Positions 51,393-63,939 of a stretch of DNA of 64,000 nt are shown one piece after another. The stretch's first letter is position 1, and each line of letters begins with the position of its first letter. The stretch comes from Leishmania infantum JPCM5 (taxonomy: Eukaryota; Euglenozoa; Kinetoplastea; Trypanosomatida; Trypanosomatidae). The DNA is taken from the NCBI RefSeq assembly GCF_000002875.2, contig NC_009387.2, positions 62,001 to 126,000 of the forward strand. Direction: 5' to 3'. The notes under the pieces were generated by a model, which searched no databases, was not told where the DNA came from, and saw only the letters and a list, made by a program, of their open reading frames with translations. The position numbers and the translations under genes are program-made.

Positions 51393-54300
51393 TCAGGGCG
51401 AGCGTAGCGCGTCACGGAGGGTTGTCAGTTGCATGCCAGCGAACAGCTCCCACTCCTTCATAGTTCTACGTAAGGGACAGAGCGGCGGCGAGCTCTCCGG
51501 CGGCGTAGATGAGTGGTTCCTCGCAGCCGTGGCGCCAAGCAGCGTACCCGCATCGCGGTGGGCCATCACCAAAGCCCAGAACTTGTCCTGCGTGAACGTG
51601 CGCGCATCGCTCAGCTCCGACGGCACGCCAGCGGCCGCCTCGTCGACTGTGCATGGTCCATCATCTCTCGCGGAAGATGACGTCGGCGCTGTCGCAGGCG
51701 GGGAGCTGGACAGCTCCTCCTCGCCGGTGCCTACGGCCACCGGCTCCGTCAGCCCAAAGATGTTCCACCCTCGCGTCCAGAGCGCTTGCGTCATGTACAC
51801 ATCCTCGAGGTCGCTGTCCATAAACTGCAGAGAGGGATCAAGTTCGACGGCCTCGGGCACACGTGCGTGCGCAGCCGTCGCTGCCTGCCCTTGGCGATGG
51901 AGGCGGCGCTCTGCGAGCTGCTCCGAGAGGCTGCGCGCTCCAGTACGCAGCTGGTGCTCCGTATCGAACTCGAAGAAGGCCTCCGCAGGGCCGAACAGGA
52001 GATCGGACGACGCAACAGCCTGGAGCACGTACGGCGTCGGCTCAACGGGGGTCGACGCCGCGTCCTTCAGTGACCGCGGCGAGTTCAGCTGCGGCTCTTC
52101 GGTGCCATCAGCGGTTTGCGCGGCAAGCAACGAAGCAGTCGCCACCCCGTGAACCTTGCCCACGTTCGCCGGGGACGTAAACCAGGCATCCTCTTCTCGT
52201 AGCGAGCGCGGATCGGTCGCGTGCCATTCTTGGTGGGCGCTGTCACCACTGCCCAACGTGCCTCCGCCGGCACCCGTGAGCCACGTCCCCTCCATCGGCT
52301 CCAGGTAGCGCATGTCCGCCAAGCACACGCTCGAGCGCGGCACCACCTCCGCCTCCACAAAGCCCCTCTTTGTGCTGCACTTCGCTGCCGCCGCCGGGGC
52401 GGCGGCGGCAGACGCCTTCGTGCCCGGGGTCGCCTTCAGCACTGTCGCTGCCATGGTGGCGTGTACGAGGCGGTTCAGCTGCTGCCGCACGGCTCTCCTG
52501 TGCCTCTTCAGCCAACAGTACTCGAAGGAGCGCTTCAGCAGTGCCTTGTCGGCAGCCGAGTAGTACGGTGCCTCGGACGTCGCCTCCCCACAGAGTCGCT
52601 CGGCAGCAGCGCCTGAGTCGCTGGAGGGCATCCACTTAATCATCGGCTCTGATTGCGGCATGTGGGCGACCGGCTGCTCCGGCATCGGCGGCCGCTTCTC
52701 GGCCAGGAACAGCAGCTCGTATACCTCAGAGGCTGTGAGGCTGCCAGACAGGACAGCCTGTGGCGTGCTGTTCGTCGTAGGGCTCTTGCCACCGCGCAGA
52801 CTCACGACGCGTTGCTCACGCGGGGACGCTGCCGCGGCAGCGGCACCTTCAGAGCGCCTCACAGGGTCCACCTGGACAGTATTCAAGTCCGCCTGCATCA
52901 GAGTCGGCAGCCCGTTGCCGAGAACGCCACTCACGGCATCGCTGGTGAACAGCAGACGCAGTGCAGAGGGCGCGGTCGCTGGTGGCGGTGAATCCGGAGA
53001 AGCGGCGAGCTGGCGCCCATCTGCCAGAGTTTCTACCATTGTGGGCCACAGCCAGCTCGGCGTCACCAGCCACAGCACAAGCTCCGCTTCCTTCCGCGCC
53101 GCGATCAGCCACGACGACACTTCCGCCGGTAGCGCGGCCAAAAGGCGCCTGCCCATCTTGTCGGGAGGTGGCGCGGTGGTGACGACGTCCATGTCGTCGC
53201 CTGTCGCGTCCTCGCCGTTGCGCTGTCGCGACGCTGTCGCCAACGACAGCCGCAGGAACGGTTCCGTGTCCCACATCTTTGCGACGGAGGCCGCGAGCGC
53301 CGTCCATGCCACGCGTGGTGTCGGACGGCTACTCAGTACAGCACGATCCCGGGTTGGGGTGCGCAGGTACAGCAGGCGAAGTGTCAGGTCCCAGTTCGGG
53401 AGAGCCAGAGAGCCGGTGCGCAGGAAGAACACGTACGACTCGCCCCGATAGAGCTGCAGCGTGGCGTAGTGCCCCACGTACGGAAAGGCAAAGTGCCTCT
53501 CCAGTGCCGCCGCGGCGCCATCGCCATGCAGCAGATCCGCATGAGCCGCGGACGCGGCGTCGAGCTGTGTCAGGGGCACCACCACGCGGCGGCGGCGCAG
53601 GTTGTCCTTCCAGCGAAATCCGTAGCTGGCGTCGTCCCAGCCACTGGCAAAGTCGGGGGGCTCGCAGGTGATTCGGCTGTAGCGTCGCGTGTGCGGAAGG
53701 CCGGCTCGGTCTTCTGCGCGAAGGGGAAAGGTCACGTCGGAAGGCTTTGAGAAATCGAGCTCCGCCGCCGAGGAGACACCGCTCACGGTAACCACATCAA
53801 TCGTCCCGACCGTCACCGCGACGCCGCGGTGGGCTTGGCGGAAAAGCGACTCCACCGTCATGGCGCAACGCACGGCTGTAAGCCGCAACTCATGGAAGCC
53901 GTCGTCCCTTCCCTCCAGCGGCGAGTTCGAGGCGGGCTTCTGGGCCTGCGACGAAGTCGGCACGGCCGACGCTCGACGACGGATTGTGCCCACCATTTCA
54001 GCCGTGATATCGGTGAGCGTGAAAGGAACGGCAACGAAGATGCTGCCCTCCTGCCCGTAGCCGCGACGTGCCGCGTGAGAGACGTCGTAGAACGTACGCG
54101 AGCGTTGGATGTACGTCGCGTAGCCGTCATCGTTCATCGCCTTCTCCGTTTCGGCAGCCATGCGGTGGAGGCTGCGGCTTCCCTGCATGTTATAATAAGA
54201 TGAGATGACGCGCAGTGGCGTGAGCTCCACCTCGGCCTGCGTGGGGACCAGGTACCGCTCCACGTACGTCTCCTGCTCCGCCGTGATCGCCTCAGGCTCA

Positions 54301-54833
54301 TCCAAAACCCAGTTGACGGAGAGGTGACCACCTGCCTGATCGCCGTCGCCGTACAGCCCATGCAGCAGCTCCACCCCGGGAAGCTGCAGACCAGCGACTC
54401 TGGTTCCCGCACCTCTCTGTGAGTTCTCGCCACTGTCCGTGAGGCCTGCTGCTGCAGCGATGCCCGCCAGAAGTGCGTCATGCGTGTGATTCACCCGCAC
54501 GCCACGGTGCTCGGCGTAGATGCGCAGCAGCCGGACCAACTCCTCCAAGCTTTCCGTGTACGGAGCTGCCCCTCGATCGCCGCCCAACGGCGGAGCGTCG
54601 CCGTCAGCGCCGGCGCCAGGCACCAGCGACACAGTAGGGTTGCCTGGCGTTGAAGGGTGCTGCGTCGCCTTGCCGCCGACCTTCGCGCCTTCGCCTCTGT
54701 CGCGCATAGTCCTCCACACGACCACCCCGGAGAGCAGGACAAGGGCGCCGACAGAGAGGACTAGACAGAGAAGCGTGCGGTGGGCTGAGCGAGCGGTGCG
54801 AGACCGCCGACTCGGCAGCAGTCTCGGCCGCAT
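51393..54833 (-). CDS. divergent GT60-like type II membrane protein, probable pseudoenzyme
   Basis: 1146 residues from the ATG at 54833; the frame is open 19 codons further but only from a GTG. A short basic tail (RPRLLPSRRSRTARSAHR) precedes a span at about 20-40 (LLCLVLSVGALVLLSGVVVW). The order of regions mirrors its neighbour at 47018, but key motifs are changed. VASYRD becomes IFVAVPFTLTD. YRGEDVTLVLDSH becomes YRGESYVFFLRTGS, so the Asp-Ser-His site is gone while WD survives. FDGEEVLYSTRLWTHGYNIY becomes MDSDLEDVYMTQALWTRGW. Long Ala/Ser/Pro-rich inserts separate the blocks. It is most simply a tandem duplicate that lost catalysis, perhaps a partner or chaperone of the neighbour. An altered donor is possible. 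Confidence 0.65.
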   Translation of the reverse strand: MRPRLLPSRRSRTARSAHRTLLCLVLSVGALVLLSGVVVWRTMRDRGEGAKVGGKATQHPSTPGNPTVSLVPGAGADGDAPPLGGDRGAAPYTESLEELVRLLRIYAEHRGVRVNHTHDALLAGIAAAAGLTDSGENSQRGAGTRVAGLQLPGVELLHGLYGDGDQAGGHLSVNWVLDEPEAITAEQETYVERYLVPTQAEVELTPLRVISSYYNMQGSRSLHRMAAETEKAMNDDGYATYIQRSRTFYDVSHAARRGYGQEGSIFVAVPFTLTDITAEMVGTIRRRASAVPTSSQAQKPASNSPLEGRDDGFHELRLTAVRCAMTVESLFRQAHRGVAVTVGTIDVVTVSGVSSAAELDFSKPSDVTFPLRAEDRAGLPHTRRYSRITCEPPDFASGWDDASYGFRWKDNLRRRRVVVPLTQLDAASAAHADLLHGDGAAAALERHFAFPYVGHYATLQLYRGESYVFFLRTGSLALPNWDLTLRLLYLRTPTRDRAVLSSRPTPRVAWTALAASVAKMWDTEPFLRLSLATASRQRNGEDATGDDMDVVTTAPPPDKMGRRLLAALPAEVSSWLIAARKEAELVLWLVTPSWLWPTMVETLADGRQLAASPDSPPPATAPSALRLLFTSDAVSGVLGNGLPTLMQADLNTVQVDPVRRSEGAAAAAASPREQRVVSLRGGKSPTTNSTPQAVLSGSLTASEVYELLFLAEKRPPMPEQPVAHMPQSEPMIKWMPSSDSGAAAERLCGEATSEAPYYSAADKALLKRSFEYCWLKRHRRAVRQQLNRLVHATMAATVLKATPGTKASAAAAPAAAAKCSTKRGFVEAEVVPRSSVCLADMRYLEPMEGTWLTGAGGGTLGSGDSAHQEWHATDPRSLREEDAWFTSPANVGKVHGVATASLLAAQTADGTEEPQLNSPRSLKDAASTPVEPTPYVLQAVASSDLLFGPAEAFFEFDTEHQLRTGARSLSEQLAERRLHRQGQAATAAHARVPEAVELDPSLQFMDSDLEDVYMTQALWTRGWNIFGLTEPVAVGTGEEELSSSPPATAPTSSSARDDGPCTVDEAAAGVPSELSDARTFTQDKFWALVMAHRDAGTLLGATAARNHSSTPPESSPPLCPLRRTMKEWELFAGMQLTTLRDALRSP

Positions 54834-56324
54834 TGCGCCGGTCCTGCGGATGGGGATTCTGGGGACAGGGTGCCCGATGGCTATGCTCACTGGCTGGACG
54901 GCTCTCCGCGTCGGCGCGTGCGAGTGCTCGACTGTGCGTCAGCCGGAGGAGCGCAGTGAGGGGGTTCTGAGCGCGCCCGCGCGCTCGCACGTACGCGCGC
55001 CAGCGAGATGAAAACAGAAAATAAAAGGAAGATCAAGTTTACACGGTGCTCCGTCCAAACCTGCGGAGTCCGCCACGCACACACAATGCACGCGAGAAAG
55101 AAAGGCGGATGGAGTGTGTGGGGAAGCGCAGGAGGGGAGGCTGATGCAAGCGGGTGTCCAGTCACGTGCGTGAAGTGTGCGTAACAGCAGCAGTGTGGGT
55201 GTGGGTGTGGGTGCTGGTGGCGTGCCATCACCGCCTCTGAGAAGGAAGGTTGCAAGAGAACAACAAGATTGAAAGACGCCACGGCGAAACGTAGCAGCGA
55301 AGCCGAGAGAGGAGCGAAGGCTGTGCGAGAGCGGAGACGCATGCGCGCGCATCGGCATGCAAAGTCCCGTCACCGCGGCCATCGCGTGTTGGACGCAGTG
55401 GTGCAGAGGCGCACAACAGGAGAGGGAAGAGAAGAGGGCAAAGACGATGATGGTAAGCCGTGCATTCAATCGCCCGCTCACGCACGGCCCACGTCCGCGA
55501 GCATCGGCCATCGCCGCCACTACCGCGTCGGCTCCTTCGTGTATATATTTCGTTGTCTTTGGATCAGCGCAACCGTGCGCGCGTCAGTTCGCGAGACTGT
55601 GGAAGAGGAGGGGAGGAGGTCAGGATGGAGTGCGACACACACGCACACACACCGTCGGCTACTGCCTTGCACGCACGTCATCGAAACCTTTACGCGCACA
55701 GGTGCGCCGCAGCAACAAACGCGCTTATTCATGACGGCGTTTACACCCGCAACCGCGATTTTCCCTCCCCGTCCTGATCTGCATGTCGTCTCGACCTTTT
55801 CCGGCGCATGCCTGCGGGTGCGCAGCAGGGGGGGTGGGCGGGCGCATCCGCAGGCGCAAGGCGAGCAGCAGCCATACACACACACACACCAGCAACAAAA
55901 AAAAACGGAAAAAGAAGAGGCAGCGAGCAAGGGTGTCGCCCATGAGGAGCAGCGACACGCGGGTGTGTGTCTGGTCTGGCCTGCTTCGCCCTCCTTTGCG
56001 TGAAAGGCGAGCACCAGCGAAACAACGGTGCCACGTCCCGCCACGCCAACGAGATCTGGTTGCGTGTGCGTGTGTGTATGTGTGTGTGTGTGCTTCCCCA
56101 CCAACGGACAGCCTTCCTCTTCCAGGAAAGCGCAGCAGGCACACACGCAGAAAAAAAACGCGCGGCGCGGCGGAGACGCGCTCAGCGGCATCCATGTCGC
56201 ACAAACCACACCGGCCATCAAGATAGAGCAAAGAACGAGAAAAGCGCGCGCGAGAGAGAAAAAGGAGGATGTCAAATCACTTCAACGAGATCGGAGCGCA
56301 CACGCACACACACACTCGCGCACG
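54834..56324. other. intergenic region between Rab6 and the divergent GT60-like gene
   Basis: 1.5 kb of spacer: A/G-rich plus-strand stretches at 55010-55030 and 55290-55340 (polypyrimidine on the minus strand), CA runs near 55640 and 55877, a TG run near 56060-56092. No gene seen. Confidence 0.6.
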
Positions 56325-58681
<2,357 letters not shown>

Positions 58682-59173
58682 CTACAGTGACTGCCGCTTG
58701 CCCATGTCCTCCCGCTGCCACCGCTCCACGTTTTGGCGAAAGTCAACAACGAATTCGTCGAACTCGTGCCGCCGCGCGTCCTTCTTCATCATCACGCTCT
58801 CGTACAAGTGCGTCTTGCACGCGAACACTTCGAGTACGAGCCCGAGGGAAAAGCCTACGAGAAAGATGCCAAACATGCGGGCCGGGAACGGCAGTTGGGT
58901 GCGGTACGAGCGGAAGAATCGGCTCGACACTGTGCCGTCGCGCAAGAACGGGTCCCGCGTCTTCGGCGCGTTTCGGTACACTCGCTCTATGGCACTGCGA
59001 GATGACAAGCCCGAGGCAGCAGCAGCAGCAGCACAACCAGCCGAGGTTGCACCGTCGGTGCCGGCGCTGCTCGCAGCCGCCGAAGACAACCTTGAAGAGA
59101 GCCGGAGCGCGTGCTTCAGCGCTCTGCGGCCATCGCGCATTCCACTCATGGATGCTGCGAGACACAGCCGCAT
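58682..59173 (-). CDS. small single-span membrane protein, probably mitochondrial, function unknown
   Basis: 163 residues from the ATG at 59173; a second ATG at 59149 would give 155. The first ~60 residues are rich in Arg, Ser and Ala without acidic residues before Asp13, like a mitochondrial presequence. A single hydrophobic segment (about 98-118, MFGIFLVGFSLGLVLEVFAC) precedes a charged C-terminal tail (HLYESVMMKKDARRHEFDEF) that looks helical. Size and layout resemble small inner-membrane subunits of respiratory complexes, but I recognise no family. Codon use and amino acid composition look real compared with surrounding frames. Confidence 0.6.
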   Translation of the reverse strand: MRLCLAASMSGMRDGRRALKHALRLSSRLSSAAASSAGTDGATSAGCAAAAAASGLSSRSAIERVYRNAPKTRDPFLRDGTVSSRFFRSYRTQLPFPARMFGIFLVGFSLGLVLEVFACKTHLYESVMMKKDARRHEFDEFVVDFRQNVERWQREDMGKRQSL

Positions 59174-60953
59174 CTCAGCACCTTAGCCACTAGCCACGCC
59201 ACCTATATAAAGGCGCTCCCGCTGCGCCTCGAATGCACAGCTCGGCTGAGGCCGATGAGCGAGACAAGGAGAAGTGCGGAACTGAAGCCCAATCTCGCTA
59301 GCACTTGCTGTAAAGCGTGTGTGGCGTGCTCGCAAGAGACGCCGCTACCTTGAAGTCGCCTTGCTTGCACAGATACGTGGAGAGACTGGATGTGTGTCAG
59401 CGGTTGCACAGCTGGCTGGGCGTGAGTAAGAGCCTCCTCACGGACCCAAAGGCAGGCGCAGAGAGGCAGTGCAGCTTCGCGCAGCGGCCAGACGCGAAGG
59501 ATCTCTGCGCCGCTACAACCGAGCGTGCGCAGATGTATGCTTGGTGGTGGGTGGTGGTGATGTCAGCGACCACCACAGCATCAACGCCGAAGCACCGACG
59601 GCAACCGAGAGGAGAACAACCGTGGTGTAGCAACGGGAAGAAGCGATGGGCCGAACGGAAGCGGGCGTCGCGTGTGGTGAGGCAAGTAGAAGGATACCAA
59701 GAGACAGGGACAGAGGAGGAGGCGCAGGAGGGGTGAGAATAGGGCGGACGACAAGCAGAAAGCGGTGATCTCTTTTCGTCACGGCGGTGGAAGCGGTTCT
59801 TCTCCTGGCGTCCTCGACGCCAGCCATCAAGACCGTGCGTGTGTGTGTGTGTGTGTGTATGTGTGTGTGTAACAGTCTTGCTCGCAGACAGTGGTGTGCC
59901 CCAACGCGCACGTAGGGCAGCGTCACACGTGGCAGCGGCGGAGCCGCGGCCACCCACGAAGAGCACGCAGCTTAGACACCGTGGTTGAGCTCAAGAGAAA
60001 CGTGGCGCGAAAGAGGCGCGTTCAGCGACGAGCGTACCTCATGAGAGGAAGGGGCAAAAGAAAAGAAGGCGTCCGCGACGTGCACATGAAGCTGGGCCCA
60101 TCCGAGCCACCACCACCACCGCCGCCGCCGCCCCCCTCCTCCTCCTCCTCCCTCTCACGCCCGCCCTCACTGTCGCCGCCTCAGGACGGGCGCGACCATG
60201 CATGAACGTGTTCGGCACACGTGTGTCCACACCGCGCTCACGCGAGTGCTGCCAACCGACTCGCGTTTATTTTTGATCGGTTTTACAGCGCAACACAAGA
60301 CGCCGTACAGGCAGATAGGGGGAAGGGGGCGATGTCACGCGCCCCGGAGAAGAGCGGGACGTGCAGCACGTGAGTACGTACAGCAGCTCGTCGAGAGGGG
60401 TAAGGGATGAAGGGCAGGGGGGAGGCGAGCAAGAGGTCACAGCTGGCACGAAAAAAAAAAGGAGCGTCCGACACCCTTCACACGCGCCATCACCACCACC
60501 CCTCCTTCCCTCCTCCATCCCTCAGGTTGTAGTCGAGGCGCAGGCTGCACCGCGGCTACGAAGGCTGCCTCACCGTTCGCATCCTCCTCTTCTCCGCTGG
60601 CAAGGCCTGCCCTGACCCTCTCTGTGGGCACTCCTCGCCCCATCCCGCTCCGTGTTGCCAGTCCACCCCTCGTAGAGAGAGGTTTGGGTTGGGTTGTAGT
60701 AAGCTGAGAGGTAGTCGCCCCCACNCCACCCACCCACACATCCCACGCCCCCTCGCTCAGCTCGCCCATGCGTTGCGGTCGCTGTGGGATGGGCGCGCGC
60801 CTGGGGTGCTTGCGAAGCCACACATCGCTCCGCCCTCTGGGTGGGGGCGCCAAGCCGTGGGAACGCTCACACACGCCGCCACGCAGAACCGCCAGGGGAC
60901 TGCTTGCTGTACCGGCCTTTGTTTTCCTTCGTGGGATGTCCTCGCGCGTTCCT
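59174..60953. other. intergenic region
   Basis: 1.8 kb, no supportable gene. TG runs at 59838-59870, a CCACC/CCG run at 60108-60150 and A-runs near 60450. Base 60725 is N. The A/G-rich part near 59630-59740 would be polypyrimidine on the minus strand and could splice the gene at 58682. Confidence 0.6.
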
Positions 60954-61463
60954 TTAATGGCGCTTGCCTTTCCTCCCTCTACCTTGCCTTCCAGTGTTGC
61001 CACTGCTGTGGCTGCTGGCCTGAGCGGAGGCGAGCTGCGTCTGATGCCGGTGCGACGCCGAGCCACCAGCGCCTGCCTGCCCCGTCGCAGTAGCGGCAGC
61101 AGCAGCAGCGCCGGGACTGCGGTCCTTGTGCCCTGAAGCAGCTGAGACGGAAGACGCGGCGGCCGCGTTTGCTGCTTGCTGCTCTCCAGCGCTCGCAGTC
61201 GCGGTGGACGGCACAGGGCTGCCTACCGATGCCCTGGTGCACTCCGTGACGAACTCGTTCACGAGGCTCTCCACCATCTTGATCTGGCCTTGATGCTCCA
61301 CCCGCGTCGTCATTGTCACTCGGCCATCGGTGGCCTTGAGCACGAACGTCTTGCGGCTCTGGTAGGGGCGCAACCGCAGCATCAGCCGTGTTCGCTTCAC
61401 CCCGCCTGGCTGCTGATGCATGCTGCGAGTAGCCTGCACAAAATCCTTGAGTTCCAGGCGCAT
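60954..61463 (-). CDS. SRP9-like small basic protein
   Basis: 169 residues from the ATG at 61463, 52 bases after a strong predicted splice acceptor. Residues 1-80 can be laid along SRP9 without gaps of note: a first helix DFVQATRSMHQQP, a strand RTRLMLRLRPY, a strand TFVLKATDGRVTMTTRV with the family's K-x-TD, then a helix QIKMVESLVNEFV. That alpha-beta-beta-beta-alpha order is the SRP9/14 Alu-binding fold. The remaining ~90 residues are Ala/Ser/Gly/His-rich with a basic end (GRKGKRH). Trypanosomatid SRP is described as lacking SRP9/14 and using a tRNA-like RNA, so the assignment is interesting and must be tested. An unrelated RNA-binding protein is the alternative. Confidence 0.6.
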   Translation of the reverse strand: MRLELKDFVQATRSMHQQPGGVKRTRLMLRLRPYQSRKTFVLKATDGRVTMTTRVEHQGQIKMVESLVNEFVTECTRASVGSPVPSTATASAGEQQAANAAAASSVSAASGHKDRSPGAAAAAATATGQAGAGGSASHRHQTQLASAQASSHSSGNTGRQGRGRKGKRH

Positions 61464-61515
61464 GGTGGACGTCCGGCTGCGGTGGCTGTGGTGGTGGTGG
61501 TGATCACAGCGACGT

Positions 61516-61536
61516 CTGAAGGGGGAGAGAGAGGCA
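61516..61536 (-). promoter_or_regulatory. predicted polypyrimidine tract and trans-splice acceptor for the SRP9-like gene
   Basis: On the minus strand GCCTCTCTCTCCCCCTTCAG ends at an AG at 61516-61517, 52 bases upstream of the ATG at 61463. It is one of the clearest acceptor sites in the window. Confidence 0.6.
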
Positions 61537-62346
61537 CGTTAAGATGGTGGCAGCAGGATAGCAAAGTCCCACGAGAACCAGATCAACTGTGTTGGTGAGT
61601 TCGTGAGCGTGCGCTTGGGCGTGTGGGTGGGTGGATGTCTGGCAAGAGTGATGCACAGAGTGTACCGGCAGCGACGAACAGAAAGTTGTCGCAGCCGTGC
61701 ACCTGTGTGTGTCGGTGCGAGCGAGTTTGAGGGCGGGAGAAAGCACGATGGAAGACCACGTCCAACAAGAGAACCACTTCAGCTGAAGGATCGGTGAGCA
61801 ACCACGTTGTGACTGCGAGAACCCCGCCGCGCAGAAGACGCGCACATGCACATGCGTGCGTGGGTGTTGGAGCGTGTAGCGGTGAGCGGGCGCATAGATG
61901 CAGGCGCAGAAAGGGAGATGGAGGAGAGGAGCGGGTGGCAGGGGCAGAGCACGTTGAGGTGTTGAGTAGGCGCGCGCTGCTGGCCAGCGAGCATCTGGGT
62001 ATGTCTGAAAGCAAAATAGAGGCGCCTTTGCGGGGAGAGGGAGGGCGCGCGCGGATCCGGCACCGGCATGGACGGTGTGTGCGATGATGCGCCCTGGCCC
62101 ACACGCACGGCGGCACCGCTGAAGATGCTGAGCTGTGCAGCATACGCTGGTTAGCGAGTCAAACTCACACAGAGAAGAGATGGAGAGACGGAGAGGGAGG
62201 GGGGCGCGCTGTCACCACGGCAACTGTACTGAACGTCTACATGCGCACAGGCGCATCACCCTTCGATGCATCGCCTGGATCGTCTTCCGCCGCGAAAATG
62301 CACGGCCCCCCTGCACGCCCCCTCCTCATCCATCCACGCCCTTGTG
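61537..62346. other. intergenic region between the kinase and the SRP9-like gene
   Basis: About 0.8 kb, likely 3' UTR of the kinase plus spacer. GA-rich on the plus strand near 61725-61745 and 61915-61935. No gene or structured RNA recognised. Confidence 0.55.
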
Positions 62347-63939
62347 CTATGCCGAATGGACACGGCTCACAATGGGGTACACACCAGCGTGTACGGCCTG
62401 CGACACCGCCTGCTCCACCACATCACTGCCAAACAAGCCGGCATACAGCCCGTCTGCGCTGAACCTCTGCAACGACGATGAGGGCATTGCACCTGCGGAA
62501 GGCACCCGTGCAGGCGGCAGTGGCTTCTTCGCCGTCAACACACTCGCGGGGACATACTTGAGAGACTCTCGCACATATTTGTGACGCAGCACACGACGCA
62601 GCGTCGGCCGCGCCGCCGCGTCCACCGTCAGCAGCGAGCTCACGAGTTCCTTGAACTGTCGCGAGTAGCGTGACGCAGCCTCGTTTTGGAGATCGTGGAG
62701 GGGTGTGCAGCGGCCGCGGCACACAAGCGAACGGAGCTCCGCCGCTGAGGCGGCCGTGAAGGGCAGCTGTCGCGCGATGAGTTGGTAGAAAACAACGCCG
62801 AGGGACCAAACATCGGCGGCCGCACCGTAGGCCCGCTCCTCGAACAGCTCCGGTGCCATGTAGTACGGCGACCCGCACGCCTCCTTCGCCGTATCGCCGA
62901 CGCGGTCGAGCTGCGTGGAGATGCCAAAGTCGCCGAGGCGGACCGTGATGCCGTCCTCCAGTAAAAAGATATTGTGCGGCTTCACGTCTCGGTGCAAGAT
63001 GCCATACTCGGTGTGAAGCGACTGCAGCGCCACCGCGACCTGAATAAAGAGTGACGCAACGCACGGCTCGGTAAGTATGTCAGGCCCGGCCGCCGTGGAT
63101 GCGGTGGTGATGGCCAAGGGGATGGATGGTGGTGAGGATGGCGCCCCGTTCGTGGTGGCGCTGTCTGAGCGGCGACCGTCCATCACCGCCGCAAGGTCAC
63201 CACCAGCGCAGTACTCCATCATGATGAACGACATCGGGTAGGTGGGCGGTCGCGTGTCAAATAGGGCATCGACGTACTGCACCAGGTTCGGGTGCCCCAG
63301 CACGGTGCGAAGCACCTTCAGCTCGTTCTGCACAGCCAGCACCTCCTCTGCTGGGTTCAGCATGGTCTGCATGTTGATATCCTTCACCACGACCGCGTGC
63401 GTTGGTTCGACCCCGCCGGAGGCCGCGTCCTTCATGGAGTACAGGGTGGCGCAGCCGTAGCTGCCTTTGCCGAGGATGCGAACGCGATGCAGCGCACCCC
63501 AGGAGCGCCCGCTGTCCCCTGTGAAGTGCAGGACAGCAGCGGAGGGCTGGTCAGCGTAAAGCGCCGCCGACGGTGCTGCCTGCACGTCGCCAGCGCCCCC
63601 CGGGTGGCCCAACGCTGCAGTCGATGACGGCTTTTGCTGTTGCCGGAGAGAGCCATCCCACACCGGCGAACCCTCCGATGACCAGCCGCCACTCAAGCGG
63701 GGCGCCACATCAGCCCCTGGGCACACAGCAAGAAAAGCCGGCGCTCCGTTCTCTGAGTCGACACCCGTGCTTTCTGACGCCGCCGTTGCATGCGAGGCGC
63801 CCGCCCGGACCATTCCAACATCCTCCCGCAGGAAGATGGGCACGTCCTCGTCGGCGCCGGTGGAGGGCGGCGCAGCGCTGCCCGCTTGCGCGCCGGAGAC
63901 GTCGTCGCCGAACGTCATCCAATCGAAGCGCTCCTCCAT
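62347..63939 (-). CDS. NEK-like serine/threonine protein kinase
   Basis: 530 residues from the ATG at 63939 (MEERFDWMTFGDD). The first ~145 residues are Ser/Ala/Gly-rich and unstructured-looking. The kinase domain follows: glycine loop GKGSYGCATLY, the invariant lysine in AVVVKDINM, a hinge MEYCAGGDL, a ~30-residue Ser/Pro/Ala insert between lobes, catalytic loop LHRDVKPHN, DFG in LGDFGISTQL, APE as MAPELFE, and WSLGVVFYQL. The MEYCAGGDL hinge and CGSPYYMAPE are typical of the NEK group. The protein ends soon after the domain (to YPIVSRVHSA), without the coiled coil seen in many NEKs. All catalytic residues are present. The upstream splice site is not resolvable before the window ends, so a start at the inner Met at 63918 is possible. 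Confidence 0.88.
   Translation of the reverse strand: MEERFDWMTFGDDVSGAQAGSAAPPSTGADEDVPIFLREDVGMVRAGASHATAASESTGVDSENGAPAFLAVCPGADVAPRLSGGWSSEGSPVWDGSLRQQQKPSSTAALGHPGGAGDVQAAPSAALYADQPSAAVLHFTGDSGRSWGALHRVRILGKGSYGCATLYSMKDAASGGVEPTHAVVVKDINMQTMLNPAEEVLAVQNELKVLRTVLGHPNLVQYVDALFDTRPPTYPMSFIMMEYCAGGDLAAVMDGRRSDSATTNGAPSSPPSIPLAITTASTAAGPDILTEPCVASLFIQVAVALQSLHTEYGILHRDVKPHNIFLLEDGITVRLGDFGISTQLDRVGDTAKEACGSPYYMAPELFEERAYGAAADVWSLGVVFYQLIARQLPFTAASAAELRSLVCRGRCTPLHDLQNEAASRYSRQFKELVSSLLTVDAAARPTLRRVLRHKYVRESLKYVPASVLTAKKPLPPARVPSAGAMPSSSLQRFSADGLYAGLFGSDVVEQAVSQAVHAGVYPIVSRVHSA

Noticed and set aside
60437..61066. 209-residue minus-strand frame overlapping the SRP9-like gene's end
   Set aside because: It crosses an ambiguous base, is low complexity and overlaps a better-supported gene.
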